A stretch of DNA of 38,276 nt from Lacticaseibacillus jixianensis (GCF_003946485.1 NZ_RHOJ01000024.1:1-38276); one strand, 5' to 3'; counted from the stretch's first letter, positions 1 through 13,173 are shown. Notes: generated from the sequence alone by a model not told the origin. Translations and numbers: made by a program.

Positions 1-30
1 AATTCGCTGCTGTACTTAGTCATAAGAAAA

Positions 31-71
31 GCCCCACAATCATCAGACTTATCGTCTAACAATTGTAGGGC
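31..71 (-). terminator. Intrinsic terminator after rlmD
   Basis: A 10-bp stem (31-40 with 62-71, one mismatch) carries a small inner hairpin. Read on the minus strand it is followed by TTTTCTT (24-30). It lies 53 nt past the rlmD stop and closes the leftward cluster. Confidence 0.75.
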
Positions 72-123
72 ACTTCAGCAGCCTTTCACGGTCTTTTAGC
101 CAAATGGGCGCACTGTACTCAGA

Positions 124-1485
124 TTACCGGTTCAGCACGGTGACACTTTCGATGCTGGTGGTCTGCGGGAACATGTCCACCGGCTGGGTCTGCTTGGCCT
201 GGTAGCCAAACGCGGCCAGGGCCTTCAGGTCGCGGGCCAGCGTCGCCGGGTTGCAGGAAACGTAAACCATTTTCGGTGGCAGCAAGACGCCGACCGCTGC
301 GATGAACTCCTTGGCCAGCCCCTTGCGCGGCGGATCGACCATCAGGACGTCGACTGGGAGCTGCTGCTCGCGCCACGTCTGCATCACGTCCTCGGCCTTG
401 CCAACTTCAAAGGTGACGTTGCTCAAGCCATTAAGCTTGGCGTTTTCACGCGCATCAGCCACGGCCTCGGGCACGACCTCGACGCCGTAGACGTGCGCCG
501 CGTGCTTGGCCATTGCCAGAGAAATCGTCCCGATCCCGGAATAAGCGTCGATGACGGTTTCTTTGCCCGTCAGCGCCGCCGCCTCGATTGCCTGCGAGTA
601 CAGCACCTCGGTTTGCGTCGGGTTGACCTGGTAGAAGGACAGCGGTGAGATGTGGAACGTGTTGCCCAGCAGCTTGTCGGTCAGGTAGGAATGGCCGGCC
701 AGCAGCCGGGTCTTCTTGCCGAGGATCACGTTGGTCCGCTTGTCGTTCAGGTTCAGCATAATGCCGGTCACTTCCGGCAGCGCTTGCTGGATCCCCGCCG
801 CAATATCGTCCTGGTGCGGGATCGCCCATGACGTCACGACCAGGACGATCATCATTTCGTGAGTGTAGTAGCCGCGCCGCACCATGATGTGGCGCACCAG
901 CCCGGTGTTCGTCTGTTCGTCGTAGCCGGTCAGGCCATACTTGCGCAAAAGGTCACGCACCACGAGCACCGCCTGATCGATTTGCGGATCCTGAATGTAG
1001 AAGTCTTCCAGCGGCACCAGCTCATGGCTGCGACGCTTAAAGAAGCCAGTGGTGGCCTGACCGTTCAGCTGGCGCACCGGGATCTGCGCCTTGTTGCGGT
1101 AGCCGGTCGGGTCAACCATGCCGAGCGTCGGCCGCACCGGGATCTTCAGGCCCTGTTTCTTGAACAGCTCCTGGATCTGGTGCTGCTTGAACTTGAGCTG
1201 CGCCGGGTAGGCCAGGTGCTGAAGCGGCGCGATCCCCGTTTGGGTGTAAGCATGGTCGACGGCATCCACGCGGTCAGGCGACGTGGTTTCCAGCCGCTTG
1301 AGCTTGGCAAAGCCGTACTGCTTCTCGGTTTTCAACACGTGGACGAGCGCCTTTTCGCCAGGCAGGGTGTCCTCAATGAACAGCGGGTAGCCGTTCACCT
1401 TGGCCACGCCCATCCCTTCATAGGTAAGATCCTCGATCGTAACTTCAAGTTCCTGATTCTTGACCACTGGGGTTTTCGCCACCAT
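124..1485 (-). CDS. rlmD: 23S rRNA (uracil-5-)-methyltransferase, RlmD/RumA (TrmA) family, cysteine-poor form
   Basis: Predicted SAM-dependent methyltransferase that makes 5-methyluridine in 23S rRNA. The 453-residue protein has an N-terminal TRAM-like RNA-binding domain (about 1-65), a central RNA-recognition region, and a C-terminal Rossmann methyltransferase domain. The last contains VIDAYSGIGT for SAM binding, the VDPPRKGL motif and the catalytic-cysteine motif VSCNPATLARDL. The four cysteines that normally hold a [4Fe-4S] cluster are absent: the usual C-GGC-LQH segment reads TGIAPLQHLAY, and the catalytic cysteine is the only cysteine in the protein. The ATG at 1485 was chosen because GAAAGGAGG lies just upstream. 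A GTG at 1530 has no ribosome-binding site and falls at the predicted transcription start. The gene has its own promoter and is the last of the pcrA-gat cluster. The exact target uridine cannot be told from sequence. Confidence 0.93.
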   Translation of the reverse strand: MVAKTPVVKNQELEVTIEDLTYEGMGVAKVNGYPLFIEDTLPGEKALVHVLKTEKQYGFAKLKRLETTSPDRVDAVDHAYTQTGIAPLQHLAYPAQLKFKQHQIQELFKKQGLKIPVRPTLGMVDPTGYRNKAQIPVRQLNGQATTGFFKRRSHELVPLEDFYIQDPQIDQAVLVVRDLLRKYGLTGYDEQTNTGLVRHIMVRRGYYTHEMMIVLVVTSWAIPHQDDIAAGIQQALPEVTGIMLNLNDKRTNVILGKKTRLLAGHSYLTDKLLGNTFHISPLSFYQVNPTQTEVLYSQAIEAAALTGKETVIDAYSGIGTISLAMAKHAAHVYGVEVVPEAVADARENAKLNGLSNVTFEVGKAEDVMQTWREQQLPVDVLMVDPPRKGLAKEFIAAVGVLLPPKMVYVSCNPATLARDLKALAAFGYQAKQTQPVDMFPQTTSIESVTVLNR

Positions 1486-1497
1486 GGGCCTCCTTTC

Positions 1498-1510
1498 GCC
1501 GCAAAGCGGC
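1498..1510 (-). other. Leader hairpin abutting the rlmD ribosome-binding site
   Basis: GCCGC-TTT-GCGGC on the minus strand is followed directly by GAAAGGAGG. It lies inside the predicted 41-nt 5' leader and may keep the ribosome-binding site single stranded or protect the mRNA 5' end (inference). Confidence 0.5.
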
Positions 1511-1532
1511 AACGCAAAAAATGACTCCACTC

Positions 1533-1561
1533 ACTGTACCAGACCGGCCGGCAAGTCACAA
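1533..1561 (-). promoter_or_regulatory. rlmD: Promoter of rlmD
   Basis: TTGTGA (1556-1561), a 17-nt spacer and TACAGT (1533-1538), with TGG before the -10 making an extended -10. The predicted transcription start is near 1526, which leaves a 41-nt leader. Confidence 0.6.
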
Positions 1562-1570
1562 GGCGCAAAA

Positions 1571-1602
1571 CGGGCCTGAGTCAAGGTCTTGACCCAAGCC
1601 CG
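1571..1602 (-). terminator. Intrinsic terminator after dgkB
   Basis: A long stem (1571-1583 with 1590-1602, G-U wobbles) is followed on the minus strand by GTTTTGCG. It starts 6 nt past the dgkB stop and separates dgkB from the rlmD promoter. Confidence 0.7.
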
Positions 1603-1607
1603 CTTCA

Positions 1608-2636
1608 TTACTTGTTCTCCTCCCCGGAGATCTGGCCGTCGCCGTTCAGATCGCGGTGGGAGATGGTTTCAACTTCTTCGAGGTAATCGTGCTGGCGAAT
1701 GAGATCGACGTTGAGGTTCTTCTTGGGGATCTCATCGACGTTGGCGTACATCTCAATGTGCTGCTTGAGGTTCACGAACGTCATCGGCGCCGAACCGCCG
1801 TAGTCGCCGTCGAGGTTGATCTTCATCTCGCGGTCATCCGTCCGGGTGGCCACGAGCTTCGAGGTCTTCGTGTAGATGATGTTCGAGTCATCCACGTGCC
1901 GGCCGCCGTTCAGGACCTTGGCAATCAGCACCAGCATGTCTCCGAAATTGCCGGTTTTGACGACGATCAGCGAGAACTTGCCATCGCCCATGCTGGAATC
2001 CGGCACGATCTGTTCAAACCCGCCGACGCTGTTGGTCATCGCCAGCAGGAACATTGACGCCGGCCCGTCGTAAACGCCGTCGTCAAATTCCAAGTGCATT
2101 GGCACGGATTGGATCGCTGGCAGCATCTCCGCGCCCTTCACCACGTAGGCAAAGTAGCCAAAGATCGACTTGAACTCGCTTGGCACCTGATAGGTCAGCT
2201 CCGTGAGCAGCCCCCCGGCGGCGATGTTCATGAAGTAGTGGTTGTTGGCTTGGCCGATGTCCATCCGAAGCGTCTGGCCCTTCAGGATGATCTTCGCCGC
2301 CGCCACCGGATCCTCGCGCGGGATCCGCAGCGCCCGGGCGTAGTCATTGGTGGTCCCGGCCGGGATGATCGCCAGCTTGGGGCGGTGCGCGTGCGGCGCG
2401 ATGCCGTTGACCACTTCGTTGATGGTGCCATCCCCGCCGGCGCCGACGATCAGGTCAAAGCCGTCCTCGGTGGCCCGACTCGCCTCTTTTTTCGCGGAAA
2501 AGGGGGCCGGGGTCGTCTGGAACGCCGAGGCCTCAAAGCCAGCTTGCTCCATCACGTCCAAGATGTCCGCGACGTACCGGCGCATGCCTTCGTTGCCTGA
2601 AGTTGGGTTATAGATCAAGCGAGCGCGTGGGCGCAT
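1608..2636 (-). CDS. dgkB: Diacylglycerol/lipid kinase, DgkB family, with C-terminal EF-hand loop
   Basis: Cytosolic lipid kinase of the DAGK catalytic-domain family. DgkB phosphorylates diacylglycerol released during lipoteichoic acid synthesis back to phosphatidic acid. The 342-residue protein shows the nucleotide-binding segment LIYNPTSGNEG (about 7-17) and the glycine-rich motif VGAGGDGTINEVVNG (about 64-78). Unusually, residues 329-340 read DLNGDGQISGEE, a textbook EF-hand calcium-binding loop (D1, N3, D5, G6, I8, S9, E12), two residues from the C terminus. The ATG at 2636 is used: AGGAGG sits 8 nt upstream, whereas the GTG nine bases earlier overlaps the ribosome-binding site. It starts 16 nt after gatB and is probably co-transcribed with gatCAB. 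Confidence 0.93.
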   Translation of the reverse strand: MRPRARLIYNPTSGNEGMRRYVADILDVMEQAGFEASAFQTTPAPFSAKKEASRATEDGFDLIVGAGGDGTINEVVNGIAPHAHRPKLAIIPAGTTNDYARALRIPREDPVAAAKIILKGQTLRMDIGQANNHYFMNIAAGGLLTELTYQVPSEFKSIFGYFAYVVKGAEMLPAIQSVPMHLEFDDGVYDGPASMFLLAMTNSVGGFEQIVPDSSMGDGKFSLIVVKTGNFGDMLVLIAKVLNGGRHVDDSNIIYTKTSKLVATRTDDREMKINLDGDYGGSAPMTFVNLKQHIEMYANVDEIPKKNLNVDLIRQHDYLEEVETISHRDLNGDGQISGEENK

Positions 2637-2652
2637 CGCGATCACCTCCTGA

Positions 2653-4083
2653 TTAACGTTTTTTGATTTCTGTCATCAAAATCGTGTTGACGACCTTCGG
2701 GTTGGCCTTGCCGTGGGTCTGCTTCATGATCTGACCGACCAAGAAACCGATGGCGCGGGACTTGCCGTTCTTAAAGTCGTCAATGCTCTGCGCGTTGTTG
2801 TCCAGAATATCGTCGATGATCGGCGTCAGCTTGGCGGGGTCCGAAAGCTGGACCAGGCCCTTCTCTTCGACCCAGGCCTTTGGATCGACGTCCTCCTTGA
2901 TGATCTCCTGGAAGACCTTCTTGGCGATCTTACTGGAGATCGTCCCGTCGGCGATCAAGTTGATCATCCCCGCCAGGTGGGCCGGAGTCAGCGCAACGTC
3001 CTTGAGCTCCAGGTGTTCGGCGTTCAGGTAGCCGGACACCTCACCCATCAGCCAGTTAGAGGCCTGCTTGGGATCGGCGCCCGCCGCCACCGTGGCCTCA
3101 AAGAAGTTGGCCATTTCCATGGTCAACGTCAAAACGCCCGCGTCGTATGCCGGAATGCCCCAGTCCTTGACGTAGCGCGCCCGCCGCTTGGCCGGCGCCT
3201 CTGGCAGCTTGGCCTTCACCTCATCGATCCACTGCTGGGAGACAAAGACGGGCGGCAGGTCTGGTTCTGGGAAGTAGCGGTAATCGTCCGCGCCTTCCTT
3301 GACCCGCATCAGGATGGTCTCTTTCTTGGCCGGATCCCAGCGCCGCGTCTCCTGGCGCACCGCACCGCCGGCCATGAGCAGCTGGATCTGGCGCTTTTGC
3401 TCAAAGGCCAGGCCGTCGCGCACGTGGTTGAACGAGTTCAGGTTCTTGATCTCAGTCTTCGTGCCGAACCCGTCCTGGCCGATCGGCCGCACGGACAAGT
3501 TCGTGTCCACGCGCATGGACCCTTCCTCCATTTTGACGTCGGAAGCGCCGGTGAACTGCACGATCTGGCGCAGCTGCTCCAGGTACTGATAGGCCTCTTC
3601 CGGGGTCGCAATGTCAGGTTCGGAAACGATCTCGACGAGCGGCGTCCCCTGCCGGTTCAGATCAACGTAAGAATAACCGTCGTCTTCGTGGGAGTTTTTC
3701 CCCGCGTCTTCTTCGACGTGAAGTTCGTGAATGCCGATCCGCTTCTTCTTACCGCCCACTTCGATCTCGACGTAGCCGTTAGTGGCCAGCGGGGTCTCGC
3801 TTTGCGTGATCTGGTAGGCCTTCGGGTTATCGGGATAGAAGTAGTTCTTGCGGTCAAAATGCGTGTGGCGCGTGATGTCGGCATGCAGCGCCAAGGCGAC
3901 CATGATCCCGTACGAATACGCGCCCCGGTTGATCGTGGGCAGCGTTCCCGGAAAGCCCCAATCGATCACGTTGGTGTTGACGTTGGGCGCTGCGCCGTAA
4001 GAGACCGGGGTCGGCGAGTACATCTTGGATTTCGTCTTGAGCTCGACGTGGACCTCAAGGCCGATGGTAGTTTCAAAATTCAT
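2653..4083 (-). CDS. gatB: Asp/Glu-tRNA(Asn/Gln) amidotransferase subunit B
   Basis: GatB binds the misacylated Glu-tRNA(Gln) or Asp-tRNA(Asn), activates the acyl group with ATP, and accepts the ammonia made by GatA. The 476-residue protein opens with the family signature [21 protein letters not shown] and contains the cradle-domain motif [17 protein letters not shown]. The C-terminal helical YqeY-like tail (about 330-476) contacts tRNA. Length is normal. The ATG at 4083 follows the gatA stop by one base (TAA-C-ATG), and its GGGAGGT ribosome-binding site lies inside the end of gatA, so translation is probably coupled. Confidence 0.97.
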   Translation of the reverse strand: MNFETTIGLEVHVELKTKSKMYSPTPVSYGAAPNVNTNVIDWGFPGTLPTINRGAYSYGIMVALALHADITRHTHFDRKNYFYPDNPKAYQITQSETPLATNGYVEIEVGGKKKRIGIHELHVEEDAGKNSHEDDGYSYVDLNRQGTPLVEIVSEPDIATPEEAYQYLEQLRQIVQFTGASDVKMEEGSMRVDTNLSVRPIGQDGFGTKTEIKNLNSFNHVRDGLAFEQKRQIQLLMAGGAVRQETRRWDPAKKETILMRVKEGADDYRYFPEPDLPPVFVSQQWIDEVKAKLPEAPAKRRARYVKDWGIPAYDAGVLTLTMEMANFFEATVAAGADPKQASNWLMGEVSGYLNAEHLELKDVALTPAHLAGMINLIADGTISSKIAKKVFQEIIKEDVDPKAWVEEKGLVQLSDPAKLTPIIDDILDNNAQSIDDFKNGKSRAIGFLVGQIMKQTHGKANPKVVNTILMTEIKKR

Positions 4084-4084
4084 G

Positions 4085-5542
4085 TTAGTTCGCACCTCCC
4101 GGGATCGCATCCTGATAGCCGGTCGCCTGTTCAAAGGCATCGGCGGCCTGCAGCAAGGTCTGCTCGTCAAACTGCTTGCCGATCAGCTGCAGCCCCACTG
4201 GCAGCCCGTCGACCAAGCCCGCCGGCACGGACAGCGCCGGCAGCCCAGCCAGGTTGACGGGGATGGTCAGGATGTCGTTCATGTACATCGTGAGCGGATC
4301 GGTGACCTTGGCGCCAATCTTGAAGGCCGGCGTCGGCGTGGTAGGGCCAATGATCAAGTCATAGTTTGCAAACACCTGCTCAAAATCACGCGCAATCAGC
4401 GTCCGCACCTGCGCGGCCTTCTTGAAGTAGGCGTCGTAAAAGCCCGCTGAAAGGCTGAACGTCCCCAGCATGATCCGGCGCTTGACCTCGGGGCCAAACC
4501 CTTCGGAGCGGGACCGCACGTAAACGTCCTCGAGGTTCTTGACGTCCTTGGCCCGAAAGCCGTAGCGAATGCCATCAAAGCGCTGCAGGTTCGAGGAAGC
4601 CTCGGAGCTGGCAATGATGTAGTAAGCCGGCACTGCATACTTGGTGTGCGGCAGCGAGACGGTGTCCACCGTCGCGCCTAGCGCGCGGAACTGATCAGCG
4701 GCCTTTTGAACCTGAGCGGCGACCTTGGGATCCACGCCTTCGCCGAGATATTCCTCGGGCAGGGCGATCTTCATGCCCTTGATGGACGCGCCCAGCTTGG
4801 CCGTGTAATCCGGCACCGCCAGCGCCGCCGTGGTGGCATCTTTGTCGTCATGCCCGGCGATCACGTTCAGCGTCAGCGCCGCATCCCGCACGGTGCGGGT
4901 CAAGGACCCGACCACGTCAAGACTGGAGGCAAACGCAATGACGCCCCAGCGCGACACGCGCCCGTACGTTGGCTTCAGGCCCACGATGCCGTTAAAGGCC
5001 GCCGGCTGGCGGATCGAGCCGCCGGTATCGGTGCCCAGCGCCATCGGCAGCTGACCCGAGGCGACGGCCGCAGCGGAGCCACCTGATGAACCGCCGGGCA
5101 CCCGCGTGTGGTCCCAGGCGTTCTTCGTGGTCTTGAAGGCTGAATTTTCGGTGGAAGAGCCCATCGCGAATTCATCCAAGTTGAGCTTGCCGGCAATGAT
5201 CGCGCCGGCCGCCTGCAGTTTTTCCACCACCGTCGCGTCGTACACCGGCACGAAGTTGTTCAGGATCTTGGACGCCGCCGTGGTCTTGAGGCCTTTGGTG
5301 ACGATGTTGTCCTTGATGCCCACCGGCACGCCGGCAAGGGGCTGGTCAGCATTGATCCCGGCCGCGTCCACTGCCGCAGCAGCGGCCTTAGCCGCTTCTT
5401 CGTTCAGCGTCAAGAACGCGTCCACTTCGGGGTCAATGCGCTTGATGTCCTCAAACGTGGCGTGGGTCAAGGCCGCCGCAGTGAGCTGGCCGCTGGTCAG
5501 CGCGGCGTGGAGCTTGGTGATGTCTTGATTGAAATAACTCAC
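4085..5542 (-). CDS. gatA: Asp/Glu-tRNA(Asn/Gln) amidotransferase subunit A (amidase)
   Basis: Glutaminase subunit of the GatCAB complex, amidase-signature family, supplying ammonia from glutamine for transamidation on tRNA. The Ser-cisSer-Lys triad is visible as K77 (VGIKDN), S152 (GGSSGGS) and S176 (DTGGSIRQP). The protein has 485 residues, normal for the family. The start is a GTG at 5542 with AAGGAGG 11-12 nt upstream; it begins three bases after the gatC stop. Possession of gatCAB is the norm in lactobacilli, where Gln-tRNA(Gln) is made by this indirect route. Confidence 0.97.
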   Translation of the reverse strand: MSYFNQDITKLHAALTSGQLTAAALTHATFEDIKRIDPEVDAFLTLNEEAAKAAAAAVDAAGINADQPLAGVPVGIKDNIVTKGLKTTAASKILNNFVPVYDATVVEKLQAAGAIIAGKLNLDEFAMGSSTENSAFKTTKNAWDHTRVPGGSSGGSAAAVASGQLPMALGTDTGGSIRQPAAFNGIVGLKPTYGRVSRWGVIAFASSLDVVGSLTRTVRDAALTLNVIAGHDDKDATTAALAVPDYTAKLGASIKGMKIALPEEYLGEGVDPKVAAQVQKAADQFRALGATVDTVSLPHTKYAVPAYYIIASSEASSNLQRFDGIRYGFRAKDVKNLEDVYVRSRSEGFGPEVKRRIMLGTFSLSAGFYDAYFKKAAQVRTLIARDFEQVFANYDLIIGPTTPTPAFKIGAKVTDPLTMYMNDILTIPVNLAGLPALSVPAGLVDGLPVGLQLIGKQFDEQTLLQAADAFEQATGYQDAIPGGAN

Positions 5543-5545
5543 GGC

Positions 5546-5842
5546 TTAGTCGTCCTCCTTATCGATAATGGATGGCACCTGGATCAGCGTGCCCTTCTTG
5601 GTCGGCACGTTGGCCAGCAGGTCGTTCACGTCGGTCTCATTGACGGCGACGTCTTCGCGCATCACATTTTCCAGGTGGATACTCTGGGTAGTCACCGGCA
5701 CGTCTGTGGTGTCGACGGGCTCCAGTTGTGCGACCATGTTCAAGATCTCATCGAGTTGGGCCGTGTACTGCTGCAGCTCGTCTTCCGAAAAGGCCAATTT
5801 GGCCAGCCCGGCAACGTGCGCCACACTGTCTTTTGAAATCAT
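5546..5842 (-). CDS. gatC: Asp/Glu-tRNA(Asn/Gln) amidotransferase subunit C
   Basis: Small subunit (98 residues) that wraps around the GatA-GatB interface and stabilises the amidotransferase. The N-terminal motif VAHVAGLAKLAFSEDELQQY is typical of the family, as is the C-terminal stretch on conserved acidic residues. The ATG at 5842 has AGGGAG 5-6 nt upstream. First gene of the gatC-gatA-gatB-dgkB transcription unit. It is separated from camS by a terminator hairpin and has a possible extended -10 promoter of its own. Confidence 0.95.
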   Translation of the reverse strand: MISKDSVAHVAGLAKLAFSEDELQQYTAQLDEILNMVAQLEPVDTTDVPVTTQSIHLENVMREDVAVNETDVNDLLANVPTKKGTLIQVPSIIDKEDD

Positions 5843-5882
5843 GTTCTCCCTACCTTCTTCTCTTTGCGGATGTAATCATCTT

Positions 5883-5891
5883 AGTTTACCA
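5883..5891 (-). promoter_or_regulatory. gatC: Possible extended -10 promoter of gatC
   Basis: TGGTAAACT on the minus strand, 41 nt before the gatC start. There is no convincing -35 at 16-18 nt, so this is tentative. It resembles the TGGTA-type -10 boxes at rlmD, pcrA, xpt and pncB. Confidence 0.4.
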
Positions 5892-5985
5892 TACCAGCCG
5901 CGTCAGGCCGCTGGACCGGCCGTCTTTTTCCGCCGAAAATCTGAACTGGCTGACCCGTGCTGGTCGCCGGTTTGAAACGCACAAA

Positions 5986-6030
5986 CGCCTCACCGCCGCG
6001 ATTCCAAAACCAAATCGGGAGGGTGAGGCG
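5986..6030 (-). terminator. Terminator-like hairpin after camS (GCGATTCCA family, copy A)
   Basis: The outer stem CGCCTCACC/GGTGAGGCG (5986-5994 with 6022-6030) and an inner GATT/AATC pairing flank a CCAAAACC loop. The minus-strand tail GTTTGTGCGTTT is only moderately T-rich. It lies 45 nt past the camS stop and shares the 9-mer GCGATTCCA (5998-6006) with three other hairpins in the window. Confidence 0.6.
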
Positions 6031-6074
6031 CCGCCGCGCCAGCCCGCAAGCACGGGTCGCCGGTCGGTTAACGC

Positions 6075-7226
6075 TCAGTAGCTGTCAAAAACGTGGGTGG
6101 TGAAGTCCTTAGCCCCTCTGCTGCGGGAAAGAAACGCCTGGATCCCCTGCGTGGACTGCACGGTGATCTGCACCTTCACCCCGCTGGGCAGGTACTTAGA
6201 CGCCATCGACCCCACGTACTGCGTGAAGCTTTGGATCTCGGTCAACCCGTAAAACTGCGTATTGATCGTGACGTTCAGGCCGGTCAGCTGGTTGCTTTCG
6301 TAATGCGCCTGCGCGGTGACGCCAGCAAGCGTTGGGAAGAAGTTCTCCACGTTGCTTTGGAAGTTGGCGAAGTCGTCAGACACCGTTTGGTTGATCGGCT
6401 TTTTGTTGTCGACCGTCGGCAGGACCTCGTTTTGCTGATTGACCGGCTTCCAGTCACTGACCGTGTCCCCAGATGGTGAAAGCACGTAGTCAAAATACGT
6501 GCCCCCCACCAGCGAGTCCCGCGCCGCCAGCTTGTACAGGCCAATCAGGATCGGCGTGTCGTTGGCCACGCCCTTCATGCGGCGCACCCGCGTCACGACT
6601 TCCTGGGCCATGCGCTTGCCCTGCGCGGTCATCGCCGCGTCGGTGATGTGGGTGGTGTAGGTCGCGCCGTACTTCACTTTCTGATAGTAGTCATACTCGT
6701 TCATCCCCAGCGCAATGGCGACCCCGCCGAGAGTCATCTTCGCGCCGGCCTGCGTCATGTAGTCCTGCTCGAGGATCGTTTGCAAGTATGTCGGGACCCG
6801 CTTATTGGCATCGGTGCTTTTATTGCTCTTGGGGTTCAACCCCTCCGCGTCCTTAGCCGACTTGTGGGCCAGCCATTTCCGCGTCGTGGCCGTGGTCAGT
6901 AGCTGGCCCTCCTCAAACAGATACTTGGAGGTGGCAAACTGCTTTTGCGAGAGTGCCTGCAGCCCGGCCTCCATGCTCTTAATGTTAAAGGCGTTGCCGT
7001 CCTGCTGGTTCTGCGTCAGCTGCAGGCCGCGGGCACTGGAGGTCTGGTAGCGGCCGTCCTTGATAACCCCTTCGTACATGCTGGCATCCGTGGTGCCAGT
7101 GGTGGTGTACTTGCTGGCGCTGCTGCCGGAGCCCTTACCGGCAGCGCTCGAGTTAAAACTCAGGTTGCCGCACGCCGCAAGCAGCGCCGCCGTCGCGATC
7201 AACGCCGCGGCCAAAATTTTCTTCAT
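6075..7226 (-). CDS. camS: CamS-family lipoprotein (sex-pheromone precursor homologue)
   Basis: Exported lipoprotein of the CamS/YerH family. In staphylococci and enterococci the cleaved signal peptide yields a cAM373-type pheromone; the body of the protein has no established activity. A signal peptide with lipobox LLAACG puts the lipidated cysteine near residue 19, followed by a Ser/Gly-rich linker and the CamS domain. The protein has 383 residues from the ATG at 7226. An upstream in-frame GTG (7241) gives MRHWLMKK and is less likely because it precedes the signal peptide and touches the ligA stop. The gene follows ligA closely, as in Bacillus and Lactobacillus pcrA-ligA-yerH operons. Confidence 0.9.
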   Translation of the reverse strand: MKKILAAALIATAALLAACGNLSFNSSAAGKGSGSSASKYTTTGTTDASMYEGVIKDGRYQTSSARGLQLTQNQQDGNAFNIKSMEAGLQALSQKQFATSKYLFEEGQLLTTATTRKWLAHKSAKDAEGLNPKSNKSTDANKRVPTYLQTILEQDYMTQAGAKMTLGGVAIALGMNEYDYYQKVKYGATYTTHITDAAMTAQGKRMAQEVVTRVRRMKGVANDTPILIGLYKLAARDSLVGGTYFDYVLSPSGDTVSDWKPVNQQNEVLPTVDNKKPINQTVSDDFANFQSNVENFFPTLAGVTAQAHYESNQLTGLNVTINTQFYGLTEIQSFTQYVGSMASKYLPSGVKVQITVQSTQGIQAFLSRSRGAKDFTTHVFDSY

Positions 7227-7241
7227 CAACCAATGCCTCAC

Positions 7242-11527
<4,286 letters not shown>

Positions 11528-11558
11528 GATATCGTCCTTCCCAGTTTTGCTAAGACTC

Positions 11559-11587
11559 ATTGTACCAAAAAAAGGCCCGCCACGATA
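11559..11587 (-). promoter_or_regulatory. pcrA: Promoter of pcrA-ligA-camS
   Basis: Extended -10 TGG-TACAAT (11559-11567). The -35 region at 17 nt (TATCGT) is poor. The transcription start is predicted near 11552, giving a leader of about 25 nt. The T-tract of the preceding gene's terminator forms part of the spacer. Confidence 0.6.
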
Positions 11588-11602
11588 GCGAGCCAGCGGT
11601 GC
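11567..11602 (-). terminator. Terminator of the exonuclease gene
   Basis: Stem GC(A)CCGC/GCGGGC with one bulged base (11596-11602 with 11575-11580), then CC and TTTTTTT on the minus strand (11567-11573). It lies about 118 nt past the exonuclease stop, and its T-tract merges into the pcrA promoter. Confidence 0.5.
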
Positions 11603-11719
11603 GAAAACGGCTTCACGCCGCGGTTTAGCGCGGTTGTCAAAACGCCATTTTCCCTGGAACCGCCGCTTCGGCCTAGTGCCACCGGTTGGGCGCCGAGGGT
11701 CAGCCTCGGGCCAAAAGCT

Positions 11720-13033
11720 TTAGTTAATGTCCCCATCCTTCAAACTGGTGGCGCGAAAAACTTGATCGAACTCTGCCACCAAGGCCTCGGGATCACGTGC
11801 CTGCTCTTGCAGGTAGGCATACAGCGCGTAAGTCGTGACCGCATCATAGACCGCCCCGTGGGCGAGCAGGCTCAGCCCCAGGTAATGGCGGTAGGTCGTC
11901 AGGCTGACCTCCGGGCTGCCCGGCATCGGGCCGGCCTGTTTGGCCAACTGGGCCACGTCGATCAGACGGTACGGCTGCGGATACAGGTTGAACTGGCGCC
12001 GCAGGACCGGCAGATCCCCGCCGTGCATGGAAAACCCCAGCAGGCTGTCCTCACCGATAAAGTCGATGAACTGCCGGATCGCGATGTTCGCCGGCAGGCC
12101 GTAGCGGCTCAGGGTATCCTCGTGGATCCCGGTAACGCGCTGTGAATAGACGTTGAGGTGGCGCCGCGCCGGGACCTGGACAAAGGCGTTGAACGTATCG
12201 GTGATGTGATTGGCCCGGACCTTGACCGCGCCGATTTCGGTAATGAACATCCCCTCACGCGCGTTGCCGCTGGAAAACTCCAAGTCAAAGGCCGTGAAAT
12301 CAGTGACTGCGGTCTTGCCGTACAGCACCGGCCGCTCGCCGCGGCTCAGCGCCGCCGAGCGCGTTCGCGCAAACTGCCGGCTTGCCAAGTGCTTGGCGCG
12401 GGCCAAGACCTCCTGCTGCTGCCCACTGCCTGCTTTACCGCCCTGGCTGCGCACCCCGACCACGATCGGCGGCATCGGCAAGTCGCCCAAGAACCCGTGG
12501 GCCCAAGGCTTGGCGAGCTTGGCCTGGGTCACCTTCACCCCGCCTGCTTGCAGAGCATGCAGCGTGCCGGCCGCCACCGGTCCGTACAGCGTCGCCCGCA
12601 CCGGCGCGGCATCGGCGTCCAGGCGCCACTGGTGCAACAGCGCCTGCAGCGCCAGCAGCTGGTTTTGAATTTGGCGAATATCCCGCCACCGCGGGTAAAG
12701 GGCCTGCGGCAGCTTGGTGAGGTCACGCAGCGCCAGCACGTAGCTGTTCAGGATCCCCCGCAGCAGCCGGTCCGCCGCCTGACCGGGGCGCGGGCCGTGC
12801 GGCTGCACGACCGTCTCCCCCAGCGCCAGGGGAACGCCTTGGGCGATGGCCCGCGGCCACAGCCCGCGCAGGTGCAGTGTCAGCGTGTCATCCTCACCCG
12901 CCGCCCCGCTGATCTGGCGCGGGTCGCCGCCGGCAAACGCGGCGAGCAGCCGCACGACCGCCGTCACCTGCTCCTGCCACGCGGTTTCAGCCAGCGGTTT
13001 TTGTACTAATCCTTTAACTTCCTCGACGTCCAT
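11720..13033 (-). CDS. DnaQ-like 3'-5' exonuclease with unknown N-terminal half
   Basis: The C-terminal third is a DEDDh exonuclease domain of the DNA polymerase III epsilon/RNase T type. Exo I is DLE (D250, E252) in FTAFDLEFSSG, Exo II keeps D340 in SMHGGDLPVL, and Exo III is H392 and D397 in LAHGAVYDAVTTY. The first 240 residues match nothing I recognise and are rich in Ala, Gln and Leu. With 437 residues it is far longer than a bare epsilon domain. The ATG at 13033 has GGAGTGG upstream; an ATG at 13048 and a TTG at 13054 are also possible. It stands alone between pcrA and purB. A role in DNA proofreading, repair or RNA trimming cannot be separated. Confidence 0.8.
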   Translation of the reverse strand: MDVEEVKGLVQKPLAETAWQEQVTAVVRLLAAFAGGDPRQISGAAGEDDTLTLHLRGLWPRAIAQGVPLALGETVVQPHGPRPGQAADRLLRGILNSYVLALRDLTKLPQALYPRWRDIRQIQNQLLALQALLHQWRLDADAAPVRATLYGPVAAGTLHALQAGGVKVTQAKLAKPWAHGFLGDLPMPPIVVGVRSQGGKAGSGQQQEVLARAKHLASRQFARTRSAALSRGERPVLYGKTAVTDFTAFDLEFSSGNAREGMFITEIGAVKVRANHITDTFNAFVQVPARRHLNVYSQRVTGIHEDTLSRYGLPANIAIRQFIDFIGEDSLLGFSMHGGDLPVLRRQFNLYPQPYRLIDVAQLAKQAGPMPGSPEVSLTTYRHYLGLSLLAHGAVYDAVTTYALYAYLQEQARDPEALVAEFDQVFRATSLKDGDIN

Positions 13034-13126
13034 GCCGGTCCACTCCATTCCCAATCAGCCTACCTAAATCAGCGGGGCTTTGCAAGCGCTCACCCTGCGG
13101 CGATCACCCCACCGCCTGATGAAAAA

Positions 13127-13173
13127 GCGTCCCGGCACCGCGATTCCAAGAACGAATCATGATACCGAGACGC
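13127..13173 (-). terminator. Terminator after purB (GCGATTCCA family, copy B)
   Basis: A 20-bp imperfect stem from GCGTC/GACGC at the base to GATTC/GAATC at the tip, followed on the minus strand by TTTTTC (13121-13126). It starts 13 nt past the purB stop. The shared 9-mer is at 13140-13148. Confidence 0.85.
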
